Positions 16,766-25,872 of a DNA stretch of 64,000 nucleotides are shown piece after piece. The translations under genes and the position numbers were made by a program. The DNA is taken from NCBI RefSeq assembly GCF_001078055.1, contig NZ_CP010777.1:1200408-1264407 (forward strand), in the 5' to 3' direction. The notes under the pieces are model-generated. The model made no database searches. It was given only the letters and a program-made list of their open reading frames with translations, and had not been told where the DNA came from. The DNA is from Rufibacter radiotolerans (GTDB lineage Bacteria; Bacteroidota; Bacteroidia; Cytophagales; Hymenobacteraceae). How positions within the stretch are numbered: position 1 is the first letter of the stretch; every line of letters begins with the position of its first letter.

Positions 16766-18817
16766 ATGATAACAGAACAACTCCTGAACCCGCGCAGCAT
16801 TGCCATTATAGGCGCCTCTAATGATATCTCTAAACCCGGCGGGAAAGTGCTACACAACATCCTTGCCCACGGCTTTGAGGGACAGCTTTATGGCGTGAAC
16901 CCCAAAGAGCAGCAGGTGCAGGGAATAGCCTGCTACCCCGCCTGTGCGGCTTTGCCGGAGGTGGACCTGGCCATTATTGCGGTGGCCGCCCAGTACGTAG
17001 AAGAGGCCCTGAGCACCCTGGCCTTTGAGAAGAACTGTAAAGCGTTTATCCTGTTTTCAGCGGGTTTCAGTGAAACCGGGCCCCAAGGGGAAGCCCTGGA
17101 AAAACGGTGCGTGGAGATTGTGAATGCCGTGGGCGGTACGCTGATTGGGCCCAACTGTATTGGGGTGCTGACCCAGAAATACAAAGGCGTTTTTGCCGGC
17201 CCGGTCCCCGAGTATGATGCCATGGGCTGTGACTGCGTATCGGCCTCTGGGGCCACCATGGTGTATTTGCTGGAGATGGCTATCCCGAGGGGATTGAAAT
17301 TCAGAGATATCTTCTCAGTTGGCAACAGTGCCCAAATTGGGGTGGAAGACGTACTGCAGTACTGGGACGAAACCTTTGATCCCGAGACCAGCTCCCGGGT
17401 CAAGCTCCTGTACATGGAGCAGATTGCGGACCCGAAGCGGTTCCTGAAACATGCCTGGTCTCTGGTGCAGAAAGGCTGCCGGATTGCGGCCATCAAGGCA
17501 GGAAGTACCGAGGCAGGTTCCAGGGCAGTGTCTTCGCACACGGGCGCCCTGGCCGGCTCTAATACCGCCGTGAGTGCGCTGTTCCGGAAGGCGGGCATTA
17601 TCCGGTGTTACAGCCGCATTGAACTGGTGTACGTAGCGGCTATCTTTTCCATTAAACCCTTAAAAGGCGACCGCCTGGCCGTCATCACCCACGCGGGCGG
17701 ACCGGGCGTGATGCTCACCGATATTCTGGTGAAAGGCGGCATGCAGGTTCCGCACCTGGAAGGGCCCAAAGCAGACGCCTTGCTCTCCAGATTGTACCCG
17801 GGGTCTTCGGTGGCTAACCCCATTGATTTCCTGGCCACCGGCAACGCCACGCAACTGGGCGAGATTCTGGACTTCGTGGAAAATGAATTTGACGAGATTG
17901 ACGGCGCCGTGGTGGTGTTTGGTACTACCGGTATGTGGCGGGTGGACGACGTGTACCAGGTATTGCATGAAAAAATAAGGTCCTGCCGGAAGCCTATCTT
18001 CCCAATACTTCCCTCGGCTATTCAAGCCGCCGAAGAAGTAAGCCATTTCCAGGCCATGGGGCACGTGAATTTCACTGATGAAGTCAGCTTTGGCTACGTG
18101 TTAACCCGGGTGAACAAGATGCAGCCCCTTTACCCAGACCCGGTCTTGCCCGCGGTAGATACCCAAAAGATAAGGCAAATAGTGGAGAAGAATCCTGCCG
18201 GGTATTTATCCCCGGCCCAGGTCTTTGAACTGCTGGAGGCGGCTGGAATCGTTACTGTGCGGCAAGCAACGGTCATGTCTAAAGAGGCAGCCATAGCGCA
18301 GGGAGAGGCTATAGGGTTTCCATTGGTCATGAAAGTGGTAGGTCCGGTTCACAAATCAGATATGGGCGGTGTGGTCACCGGGGTTAAAAGTCCGGAAGAA
18401 GTGGCCAACACCTATGCTACCCTCATGAGCCTGGAAGGAGTAGAAGGCGTCTTGCTGCAGCAACAGGTCAGGGGCATTGAAGTCTACATGGGCGCCAAGG
18501 CAGAAGACGCCTACGGCCACCAGATCCTGTGCGGCCTGGGCGGGATCTTTGTAGAGGTTTTCAAGGATGTGTCCGCGGCCCTGGCCCCCGTAGGGAGAGA
18601 AGAAGCCACCCGCATGATCAGGCGCCTGAAATCCTACCCTATCATTCAGGGAGTGCGGGGCAAGGAAGGCGTGAGCGAGGAATTACTGGTGGCTACCCTT
18701 ATGAAGCTGAGTGCCCTGCTCCAGGCCGCCCCAGAAATAACCGAGATGGACATAAACCCCTTACTGGGCACCCCACAGGCTTTAGTGGCCGTGGACGCCA
18801 GAATCCTGATTGGGTGA
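16766..18817 (+). CDS. Acetate-CoA ligase (ADP-forming), fused alpha-beta form
   Basis: 683 residues from ATG 16766 (MITEQLLNPRSIAIIGASND, the usual family start). ATGs at 16742 and 16727 are in frame. Domains are CoA-binding Rossmann (about 1-130), succinyl-CoA-ligase-like (about 150-450) with the phosphohistidine motif SSHTGALAG (His258), and C-terminal ATP-grasp (about 470-680; IGFPLVMKVVGPVHKSDMGG). It makes acetate and ATP from acetyl-CoA, ADP and phosphate, or runs in reverse. With PFOR (33108) it would give substrate-level ATP from pyruvate, as in anaerobic archaea, which is inference. It is divergent from ftsH across about 290 bp in which I see no other element. Confidence 0.9.
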   Translation: MITEQLLNPRSIAIIGASNDISKPGGKVLHNILAHGFEGQLYGVNPKEQQVQGIACYPACAALPEVDLAIIAVAAQYVEEALSTLAFEKNCKAFILFSAGFSETGPQGEALEKRCVEIVNAVGGTLIGPNCIGVLTQKYKGVFAGPVPEYDAMGCDCVSASGATMVYLLEMAIPRGLKFRDIFSVGNSAQIGVEDVLQYWDETFDPETSSRVKLLYMEQIADPKRFLKHAWSLVQKGCRIAAIKAGSTEAGSRAVSSHTGALAGSNTAVSALFRKAGIIRCYSRIELVYVAAIFSIKPLKGDRLAVITHAGGPGVMLTDILVKGGMQVPHLEGPKADALLSRLYPGSSVANPIDFLATGNATQLGEILDFVENEFDEIDGAVVVFGTTGMWRVDDVYQVLHEKIRSCRKPIFPILPSAIQAAEEVSHFQAMGHVNFTDEVSFGYVLTRVNKMQPLYPDPVLPAVDTQKIRQIVEKNPAGYLSPAQVFELLEAAGIVTVRQATVMSKEAAIAQGEAIGFPLVMKVVGPVHKSDMGGVVTGVKSPEEVANTYATLMSLEGVEGVLLQQQVRGIEVYMGAKAEDAYGHQILCGLGGIFVEVFKDVSAALAPVGREEATRMIRRLKSYPIIQGVRGKEGVSEELLVATLMKLSALLQAAPEITEMDINPLLGTPQALVAVDARILIG

Positions 18818-18845
18818 CCTTTGAAAAGACTTACTAATCCGATTT

Positions 18846-18885
18846 CTGTTTTGAGGCTGCTTTCAGGAAAACAGCTCCAAAACAG
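18846..18885. repeat. Dispersed intergenic palindrome, copy 8
   Basis: Arms CTGTTTTGAGGCTGCTTTC and GAAAACAGCTCCAAAACAG, 28 bp after the acetate-CoA ligase stop. The gap 18818-19199 holds this copy, copy 9 and the nuo terminator. Confidence 0.8.
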
Positions 18886-19020
18886 AAATTCTCCCCGTTT
18901 CTGACCTGACTAATCAAAACGCCTCCGTAACAAGTTTACTTTTTAGTCATGCTTTCTATTATAACTGTTAAATGGTTTTATAAGCCTGCTAAAGGATGTA
19001 TGCCGCAATGAAATTACTTT

Positions 19021-19060
19021 CCGTTTTGGGCGTGTTTTCTGGAAAACAGGCCCAAAACGG
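19021..19060. repeat. Dispersed intergenic palindrome, copy 9
   Basis: Arms CCGTTTTGGGCGTGTTTTC and GAAAACAGGCCCAAAACGG. The outer CTG/CAG and TAG/CTA steps of other copies are here CCG/CGG and TGG/CCA on both arms. Confidence 0.85.
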
Positions 19061-19131
19061 AAAGAAGGAAAAGCACCAGCGGACGATTTTTCCTGAGTTA
19101 AATGGGTTTAGCGGTAAATGATGAAAACGGG

Positions 19132-19165
19132 AATCGGCTGTCAGGTAGCAATCTGACAGCCGATT
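19132..19165 (-). terminator. Hairpin ending the nuo operon
   Basis: Perfect 13 bp arms AATCGGCTGTCAG and CTGACAGCCGATT with an 8 nt loop, 35 bp past the last nuo-operon gene. The tail on the minus strand is only modestly T-rich. Confidence 0.6.
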
Positions 19166-19199
19166 CTAGGAAAGACAAAAACTAAGATTGGCCTAGGAG

Positions 19200-19544
19200 T
19201 TAGATCACCTCCAGGGCCTTGTACCTTAGGTTCCAGTATTGGGGCTCCGTGTCTTCCGTTTTCTGTAGCCAGTAATCCTGGGTTACCTTTCTGCCATCAA
19301 AGGTTTTAAGCCGGCGCTCAAACACGTAAGTAGTAGGGTTAAACACCATATCCGTTACGGCCACGGTATAAAGGGTGGGGTCTGTTTCGGCTTTCTTCTT
19401 TTCTTCCTCAATCACCACCTCAAACCCATTATGCTCCAGCAGGTCTTTTAAGAAGCCTTTCCGGCCTTCATTTACCTGCTTTTCCACAAATGTGACTCTG
19501 GTTTCTCCTATGCTTCCAAAAGCATGTTTTCCTTCTAGTGCCAT
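19200..19544 (-). CDS. Unknown small protein, last gene of the nuo operon
   Basis: 114 residues, starting MALEGKHAFGSIGETRVTFV. It is soluble and charged, with no membrane segment, Cys pair or signal peptide. It starts 6 bp after the nuoN stop and is followed by a clear hairpin, so it is the terminal gene of the complex I operon. It has a helical first half (FLKDLLEHNGFEVVIEEEKK) and a beta-rich second half (YTVAVTDMVFNPTTYVFERR). I do not recognise the family. Position argues for an accessory or assembly factor of this complex I form, but nothing in the protein proves it. Confidence 0.75.
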   Translation of the reverse strand: MALEGKHAFGSIGETRVTFVEKQVNEGRKGFLKDLLEHNGFEVVIEEEKKKAETDPTLYTVAVTDMVFNPTTYVFERRLKTFDGRKVTQDYWLQKTEDTEPQYWNLRYKALEVI

Positions 19545-19550
19545 AGCTTT

Positions 19551-20978
19551 TTAGTTAAAGACGCCGCTTAATTCAAAGATGTAGTCATACAATGGGCTGT
19601 AGAGCCCTAGCACCAGAATGCCAATCACGGTTATGGTCAGGCCGAGGCGCATGTAGATTTTGTTCTGGAACAAGGGAATGGGGTTGTCGCTTTTGCGCAG
19701 GAACATGGCCCGTACCACCAGCAGGTAATAGAATAGGGAGATAGTCACGTTTACCACCGCCAGGAACACCAGCAGGTAATAACCCTCACTGGCCGCCGCC
19801 GTGAACAGGAAGAACTTGCCAAAGAAGCCGGCCACGGGCGGAATACCAGCCAACGAGAAAAGGGCCAGCATCATGACCAGACTCAGTTTAGGGTTGGTGC
19901 GGTAGAGGCCATTGTAATCGTCCATGTTCTCCTTGCCAGTTTGCAGCGAAATGGCCTGCACCACCCCAAAGGCGGCCAGGTTAGAGAAGATGTAGATCAT
20001 TACAAAGTACACCACCGTGGCAGTACCTAACTGCGTGCCCGTGATCAAGCCCAGCAGAATAAAACCAGCCTGCGAGATAGACGAGAAAGCCAGGAATCGT
20101 TTCATGTTCTGCTGGCGCAGGGCAAACAGGTTGCCCAGGAACATGGTGGCCAGGGCCACTACGTAAATCAGGTTTTCCCATACCGGCATGAGTGGCTTCA
20201 GCACGGTGAAGAGCAAGATCATTAAGATGAACGCCGCCGCTCCTTTGGAGATGGCCGATAGGTAAGAGGCCACGCTGATAGGGGCTCCTTCGTACACATC
20301 GGCGGTCCAGAAATGGAACGGTACCAGGGAGATTTTAAAGGCCAGCCCGGCAAAGAACAGCACAAAGCCCAGCACCGACAGGTGAGCGGTAGTGATGACC
20401 TGCGCCACGTCATTGAAATAGATGGAGCCGGTGGTGGCATAGAGCATGGAAATTCCGAACAGAGACACCCCGGAGGCCAGCGCTGCCGACAGAATCAGTT
20501 TAATCCCTGCTTCACTTGAGCTTCGCTTCATCAATTCATAAGAAGCCAAGGCAGCTACCGGCAGGGTGGACAACTCCAACCCAATGTAGAACATCAGGAA
20601 GTCACCAGCGGAGATCATGAAATACATGCCCAGCAGCGAAAAGAACAGGAGAATGAAAAACTCGGTGCCCCGGTTCTGTTTCACAATCTTTTCCTGCAGC
20701 CAGTCCGCAGACTGTAACAAGAGCACTAATACCCCAATGTTCAGGACGTTTTTAAAGAAATGGATGAGGCTGTTGGTCCGGAACATGCCCCCAAACAAGC
20801 TGTCTTCAGCTATTGGCAGAAACCCCAGCGCGGTATGCACCCCAAACAGGAGAATGGCTAAATGCACGGTGCTGCTTTTCCTGTGGGAAGGAATAAAAAT
20901 CTCAGCTATTACCAGGAGCAGGGCTATCCCTAGTAATAATACTTCCTGCCGCATGAGTAAAAGGCTACTTGTATCCAT
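19551..20978 (-). CDS. nuoN: NADH-quinone oxidoreductase subunit N (antiporter-like)
   Basis: 475 residues, about 14 membrane helices, one of the three antiporter-like proton channels in the membrane arm of complex I. The proton_antipo_M core is clear: FYIGLELSTLPVAALASYEL carries the conserved TM5 Glu, and LVPFHFWTADVYEGAPISVA contains the conserved Pro-Phe-His-Phe-Trp stretch. The gene begins 18 bp after the nuoM stop, which is consistent with translation from one long transcript. Length is normal. Nothing is odd. Confidence 0.95.
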   Translation of the reverse strand: MDTSSLLLMRQEVLLLGIALLLVIAEIFIPSHRKSSTVHLAILLFGVHTALGFLPIAEDSLFGGMFRTNSLIHFFKNVLNIGVLVLLLQSADWLQEKIVKQNRGTEFFILLFFSLLGMYFMISAGDFLMFYIGLELSTLPVAALASYELMKRSSSEAGIKLILSAALASGVSLFGISMLYATTGSIYFNDVAQVITTAHLSVLGFVLFFAGLAFKISLVPFHFWTADVYEGAPISVASYLSAISKGAAAFILMILLFTVLKPLMPVWENLIYVVALATMFLGNLFALRQQNMKRFLAFSSISQAGFILLGLITGTQLGTATVVYFVMIYIFSNLAAFGVVQAISLQTGKENMDDYNGLYRTNPKLSLVMMLALFSLAGIPPVAGFFGKFFLFTAAASEGYYLLVFLAVVNVTISLFYYLLVVRAMFLRKSDNPIPLFQNKIYMRLGLTITVIGILVLGLYSPLYDYIFELSGVFN

Positions 20979-20996
20979 TGCCGTAACTGTTAAGAA

Positions 20997-22484
20997 TTAA
21001 AGAACCCCCTGAATGAAGGGTTGAATGCTTTTGGTGATCATTTCGCTTAACCAGAATGGCGCCACGCCAATCGCTACTATCGGGATAAGCAATAATAGAA
21101 TGCCCGTGGTCTCATACCAGGTAGCCTGGGGCAGGTCATTGAATTCAGGGTTTTTCACCGGCCCCATGAGCATGATGCCTACCACCCGCAGAATGTACAC
21201 GGCGGTGATCACAATGGCAGACACTGATAAGATAGTGGCCACCCGGTAAAACATCTCTTCCCGCTGGAACGCGCCCACAAAGATGTTCATCTCGGCCACA
21301 AAGCCACTGAACCCTGGTAAGCCCAGAGAGGCCATGCCCGCAATCACGTAGATCACCGAGATGAACGGAATCACCTTTAAGAGTCCGCCCAGTTTGGTAA
21401 TATCCCGGGTGTGGGTTCTGGAGTAGATCATGCCAATCAAGGCAAAGAAAAGGGCCGTCATAAACCCATGCGACAGGGACTGCAGAATAGCGCCGTTCCA
21501 GGCCGTCTTGTTAAGCATAAGCAGGGAAAACAACACCATGCCCAGGTGACTCACCGAAGAGTAGGCGTTGATGTACTTCAGGTCGGTTTGTTTAATGGCC
21601 GCAAAGGCCCCGTACACCACCCCGGTGGCTGATAAAATGATGAAGAACCAGGACCATTCAATAGCACCGGCAGGCAGCAGGAACATGGCAACCCTGAAGA
21701 CCCCGTACCCCCCCAGCTTCATCAGTACGCCGGCATGCAGCATAGACACCGCGGTAGGGGCAGAGGCGTGGCCGTCTGGCGACCAGGTATGGAAGGGAAA
21801 CAGGGCGCCCAATACGGCAAAGCCGATAAACGTCAAGGGGAAGAACAGCCGCTGCGCCTCTACCGGAATGCTCACTTTGGCAATCTCCAGAATATTGAAG
21901 GTTAAGGGGCCGCCGTCGGCATTGGAGTTGAAGTAAATACCCAAAATCCCTACCATCAGCACCGCAGAGGCACCCATCAGCATCAGGGTCAGTTTCATGG
22001 CCGAGTATTCCTTAGGGCCAGAGCCCCAGATGCCAATGAGCAGGTACATCGGGATCACCGCAATCTCATAGAACACGAACATAGTAAACAGGTCTATAGA
22101 AATAAAGAACCCATACACCCCGGTAGACAAAACCAGCAGCGAGATGAAGAATTCTTTGGGCAGCTCCTCTATTTCCCAGGAGATGAACACCCCCGCCAAG
22201 ACAATAATGGCGGTGAGCAGAATCAAGGCCACGGAGATTCCGTCTACCCCAATAGAGTAATGGATATTGAAGTGCCGGAACCAGACCTCGTCACGGGTGA
22301 AGAGCATCACGCTTTCATTTACTGCCCTTTCCTGAATATAGGCATAGAGTAAATGAATGGCCATACCAAGTTGAATAAGGCTGCCCACCATAGACACCAG
22401 GCGGGCCCGGGATAGCCCTTTGGTGAAAACCAGCGCGGTAATGACCAGGATAGGGAAAACGACGAAGAGAGATAGAATATCCAT
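20997..22484 (-). CDS. nuoM: NADH-quinone oxidoreductase subunit M (antiporter-like)
   Basis: 495 residues with about 14 membrane helices. FYEIAVIPMYLLIGIWG carries the conserved TM5 Glu of NuoM, and LFPFHTWSPDGHASAPTAVS is the characteristic loop and helix with the proton-channel Lys/His region. It lies in the distal membrane arm between NuoL and NuoN in the assembled complex. It is 9 bp downstream of nuoL. I see no truncation. Confidence 0.95.
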   Translation of the reverse strand: MDILSLFVVFPILVITALVFTKGLSRARLVSMVGSLIQLGMAIHLLYAYIQERAVNESVMLFTRDEVWFRHFNIHYSIGVDGISVALILLTAIIVLAGVFISWEIEELPKEFFISLLVLSTGVYGFFISIDLFTMFVFYEIAVIPMYLLIGIWGSGPKEYSAMKLTLMLMGASAVLMVGILGIYFNSNADGGPLTFNILEIAKVSIPVEAQRLFFPLTFIGFAVLGALFPFHTWSPDGHASAPTAVSMLHAGVLMKLGGYGVFRVAMFLLPAGAIEWSWFFIILSATGVVYGAFAAIKQTDLKYINAYSSVSHLGMVLFSLLMLNKTAWNGAILQSLSHGFMTALFFALIGMIYSRTHTRDITKLGGLLKVIPFISVIYVIAGMASLGLPGFSGFVAEMNIFVGAFQREEMFYRVATILSVSAIVITAVYILRVVGIMLMGPVKNPEFNDLPQATWYETTGILLLLIPIVAIGVAPFWLSEMITKSIQPFIQGVL

Positions 22485-22493
22485 GGTGATGCG

Positions 22494-24413
22494 TTAATTA
22501 GTCCATAAGTAAATAAACACCGCGGCAAACACGACCACCCCGCCTATGAAGCCGAAGGCGTAATCCTGCAACCTGCCAGACTGCACGCCCATTATTTTTC
22601 TGGAGAGGCTCATGGTCTTGTTACCAATGCCCTCCATGGTGCCGTCCACCACTTTTTTGTCAAAGAAGGCGATAGGCCCAGAGATGCGCTTGAAGATGAT
22701 TTGCCGGGTGACAAACAGGTAGAACTCGTCTAAGTAGAACTTGTGACTGGTCCACCGGTAGAACCCGCCAAAGGCGTTAGCGAAACGGGTAGAAAGATTG
22801 TTTTCCTTTTTGTAGAAGATCCAGGCCAGGACAATGCCCAGGACGCCCACCGCCACCGCAATAGCGGCCAATGGGTAATTGAGGTGGGCTTCAAACCCGG
22901 CCTTGTCTGCGGTCACAAACTGGCTGAAGGGAATAAAACCTACGGTGATACTCAGAATCGCCAGAATCCCCAGAGGAATGGTCATGCTGACCGGTGATTC
23001 ATGGGGAGCATGTTTGTAAGTGGTTTCCTTGCCCCAGAAGATCCCGAAGTACAACCGGAACATGTAGAAGGCGGTTAATCCGGCCACTACCACCGCTACT
23101 CCGTAGATCAGCGGGTTGTTGGCATAGGCCGCTACCAGAATTTCATCCTTGCTCCAGAAACCGGCCAGAGGCGGTACCCCCGCTATGGCCAGGGCGGCAA
23201 TCAAAAAGGTGATGTTGGTGAAAGGCATGTACTTGCGTAGCCCGCCCATGTCTTTCAGGTAATTGCTGTGCACAGCATGGATGACTGAGCCAGCTCCCAG
23301 GAACAACAGGGCCTTGAACATGGCGTGCGTGAACAGGTGGAACATGGAAGCCATATACCCCACACCATCATGCCCTTCATAGCCAGATACGCCCAGGGCC
23401 ATCATCATATACCCGATCTGTGACATGGTGGAGAATGCCAGCACCCGCTTGATATCGGTCTGCGTCACGGCAATCACTGCGGCGAATAAGGAGGAGAAAG
23501 CCCCCACATAGGCCACAATCTGCAACACAAAACCTTCCTCCACAAAGTAGTACAGCGGGAACAGGCGGGCCACCAGGTACACCCCGGCTACCACCATGGT
23601 GGCGGCGTGGATCAGGGCAGATACTGGCGTAGGACCCTCCATGGCATCTGGCAACCAAATGTGCAACGGGAACATAGCCGACTTGCCGGCGCCGCCCATG
23701 AAGATCAGCAGCAGGGCCCAGGTGATCACCGACAGCCCCATGAAGGAACTGGAGGCCCAGTTGAGAATAGCGCTTCCCTGCGGGTTGTTCAGCGTTTCAA
23801 AGTCAAAGGTGCCAGTGTAGAACCCAATGATCAGTATCCCAATCAGGAAACCGAAGTCAGCGAACCGGGTCACGATAAAGGCTTTTTTTGCCGCTGCCAC
23901 CGCAGATTCTTTGGTGTAATAGTAACCAATCAGCAGGAACGAGGAAACCCCCACCAGCTCCCAGAAAATATAGATCTGGAACAGGTTGGTGGCCAGCACC
24001 AACCCATACATGGAGAAGGTGAAGAGACCCAGGAACGCAAAGAACTTGGTGTACCCGTCATCGCCTTTCATGTACCCTCTGGAGTAGATGTGCACCATCA
24101 AAGAAACCGTAGACACCACCAGAAGCATCATCACGGAGATAGGGTCAATGAGTACGCCCAGGTCTATGTGCAGGGTCTCAGTAAAGTTCAGCCAGACAGT
24201 TTTGTTGACTATTGCCTGGTACACCCCGTTGACCTTGCCCACTACAAAGAAATATTGGTAGGCGGTATAGAAAGACAGGAGGGTGGAGGCCGCCAGGCCG
24301 GCAACCCCAATGTACCCCGAAACCGCCGGCTTGATTCTCCGGTTGAAAATTCCCAGCAGCAGGAAAACTGCCAGCGGGATAAGAGGAATAAGAAGGGTAT
24401 AACCTGTATTCAT
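22494..24413 (-). CDS. nuoL: NADH-quinone oxidoreductase subunit L (antiporter-like)
   Basis: 639 residues, the largest and most distal proton channel. IFWELVGVSSFLLIGYYY contains the conserved TM5 Glu, and MFPLHIWLPDAMEGPTPVSA is the NuoL/MrpA signature. The C-terminal extension (from about residue 530, FYKKENNLSTRFANAFGGFY) forms the long lateral helix running along the membrane arm. It starts 12 bp after nuoK. It opens MNTGYTLLIPLIPLAVFLLL and is complete. Confidence 0.95.
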   Translation of the reverse strand: MNTGYTLLIPLIPLAVFLLLGIFNRRIKPAVSGYIGVAGLAASTLLSFYTAYQYFFVVGKVNGVYQAIVNKTVWLNFTETLHIDLGVLIDPISVMMLLVVSTVSLMVHIYSRGYMKGDDGYTKFFAFLGLFTFSMYGLVLATNLFQIYIFWELVGVSSFLLIGYYYTKESAVAAAKKAFIVTRFADFGFLIGILIIGFYTGTFDFETLNNPQGSAILNWASSSFMGLSVITWALLLIFMGGAGKSAMFPLHIWLPDAMEGPTPVSALIHAATMVVAGVYLVARLFPLYYFVEEGFVLQIVAYVGAFSSLFAAVIAVTQTDIKRVLAFSTMSQIGYMMMALGVSGYEGHDGVGYMASMFHLFTHAMFKALLFLGAGSVIHAVHSNYLKDMGGLRKYMPFTNITFLIAALAIAGVPPLAGFWSKDEILVAAYANNPLIYGVAVVVAGLTAFYMFRLYFGIFWGKETTYKHAPHESPVSMTIPLGILAILSITVGFIPFSQFVTADKAGFEAHLNYPLAAIAVAVGVLGIVLAWIFYKKENNLSTRFANAFGGFYRWTSHKFYLDEFYLFVTRQIIFKRISGPIAFFDKKVVDGTMEGIGNKTMSLSRKIMGVQSGRLQDYAFGFIGGVVVFAAVFIYLWTN

Positions 24414-24425
24414 GATTTCCAGGGT

Positions 24426-24743
24426 TTAGAATTTCAACGTTTCGGTTTCCGTCACTTCTACAGAGCTTATTTGCTTGTAAAGGTTGAAAATGATGGCCAC
24501 CGCCAGCGCCGTTTCCGCCGCGGCTACGGCAATAATGAAAATTGAATATACCACCCCCTGCAGAATGTCTGGGAACAGGTATTTATTGATCACCACAAAG
24601 TTGATGACCGAGGCATTCAGGATCAGCTCCACCGAGATCAGGATAGAAATCAGGTTTGTTCTAGTAAGAAACCCATAGACCCCTATGAAAAACAGGATAG
24701 ACGTGACAAGGAGGATTTCGGTGATGCTGATGCCGGGTATCAT
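24426..24743 (-). CDS. nuoK: NADH-quinone oxidoreductase subunit K
   Basis: 105 residues, three membrane helices. The conserved TM2 Glu appears in ISILISVELILNASVINFVV and the TM3 Glu in AVAAAETALAVAIIFNLYK. Both line the proton path between the quinone end and NuoN. It follows nuoJ by 17 bp. The C-terminal tail SVEVTETETLKF is slightly acidic. Confidence 0.93.
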   Translation of the reverse strand: MIPGISITEILLVTSILFFIGVYGFLTRTNLISILISVELILNASVINFVVINKYLFPDILQGVVYSIFIIAVAAAETALAVAIIFNLYKQISSVEVTETETLKF

Positions 24744-24760
24744 CTTGGTAAGGCGTTAGG

Positions 24761-25387
24761 TTAGTGGATGGTCTCCAATAGGGTTGACTCTTTGTAGGAA
24801 ACAGCAATTTCTTTTTCCAGGGGCTCTTCCAAAAGCTCTCTGGGTAGTTGCTCAGGGGAAGGCGTGAAGATCTCTGTTTCGTCCAGCGGGGCCTTGCCGC
24901 TACGGGCAATGGTAATGGCGCCAATCATAGCCGCCAGCAGCAGCACGCTTATTACCTCAAAAGGAAGTATAAAGCCTCCCGCATCATAACTCAGGAGTTT
25001 CATACCAATGTCACCGGTGGTGGTAGTGATGGTGTTAGGAACCACTTTGAAAGGATGGGCAATGATGGTGGAGGCAAACACACCCAGTCCGGCCAGGCAA
25101 GTAAGGGCAGTAAGAATGCGCTTGGTTTTGTTGGGTACCTCCATTTCCATGTCTATGTGGTGCACCAGTAAAACGGAGAAGATGATGAGCACAATAATGC
25201 CCCCGGCATACACCGTCAACTGTATGGCGGCCAGAAAATTGTAGTCGGCCATGAAATAGACGCCCGCTATGCCAATCAATACAAAGAGCAGGTACACCAC
25301 GGAGCGTAGCATTTTTCGGCTGGTCACCGACGCGATAGCGAAACCGATCATGGTCAGCGCTAACCCATAAAATATGAACTTTTCCAT
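24761..25387 (-). CDS. nuoJ: NADH-quinone oxidoreductase subunit J
   Basis: 208 residues, about five membrane helices, then a cytosolic C-terminal tail of about 40 residues (DETEIFTPSPEQLPRELLEE). The third helix, with its pi-bulge region YTAGGIIVLIIFSVLL-like (here VYAGGIIVLIIFSVLLVHHI), is the hinge implicated in coupling. It starts 3 bp after nuoI, indicating coupled translation. Length is normal. Confidence 0.93.
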   Translation of the reverse strand: MEKFIFYGLALTMIGFAIASVTSRKMLRSVVYLLFVLIGIAGVYFMADYNFLAAIQLTVYAGGIIVLIIFSVLLVHHIDMEMEVPNKTKRILTALTCLAGLGVFASTIIAHPFKVVPNTITTTTGDIGMKLLSYDAGGFILPFEVISVLLLAAMIGAITIARSGKAPLDETEIFTPSPEQLPRELLEEPLEKEIAVSYKESTLLETIH

Positions 25388-25390
25388 AGC

Positions 25391-25867
25391 TTATTCTTCT
25401 ATTCCTGCTTTTACCTTAGATCCTGGTTTGTTAAGCACCCGGGTAAGCTGGGTTCTGTCATACACCGAGTTTTCAAAATTCTGCGCCCATTCAATGGCGT
25501 TGGAGGGGCAGGCGTTCACGCACAGGCCGCATTGGGTACACATGCCAAAGTGGTAGATGTGCTTGTCAATCATCTTCTTCTTTTTGCCGGTCTCCGGGTC
25601 CAGACCGCGGTCCCAGATGATTTCAATGCTGCCGTTAGGGCAGGCCAGTTCACACTTCTGGCAACCGGTACAGCTGTGCTCGTTGTTTTCATCATGGTGC
25701 ATGACCACCTCGCCCCTGAAGCGCTCAAACATTTGGAGTGTATCTCTATTTTCTGGGTACTGCTGGGTAATGGCGCCTTTTCCAGAATTCAGAAAATACT
25801 TTCCGGTGACCCCCATGCCCGTAAGCAGGGTTTTGACGCCGTTATAGATATCTGAGAAGTAACTCAT
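25391..25867 (-). CDS. nuoI: NADH-quinone oxidoreductase subunit I (two [4Fe-4S] clusters)
   Basis: 158 residues. It holds the ferredoxin-like clusters N6a and N6b in the peripheral arm: CTGCQKCELACP and CTQCGLCVNACP (both full CxxCxxCxxxCP). An N-terminal amphipathic helix attaches it to the membrane arm. In ferredoxin-driven complex I relatives this subunit is near the site where external ferredoxin delivers electrons. It lies between nuoH and nuoJ with 3-5 bp gaps. Confidence 0.95.
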   Translation of the reverse strand: MSYFSDIYNGVKTLLTGMGVTGKYFLNSGKGAITQQYPENRDTLQMFERFRGEVVMHHDENNEHSCTGCQKCELACPNGSIEIIWDRGLDPETGKKKKMIDKHIYHFGMCTQCGLCVNACPSNAIEWAQNFENSVYDRTQLTRVLNKPGSKVKAGIEE

Positions 25868-25872
25868 AGCTT

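Noticed and set aside
23607..24545. 312-codon open frame on the plus strand opposite nuoL
   Set aside because: NuoL motifs on the minus strand are complete across the whole stretch. The plus frame is low-complexity in Gln/His/Arg and starts inside the gene.
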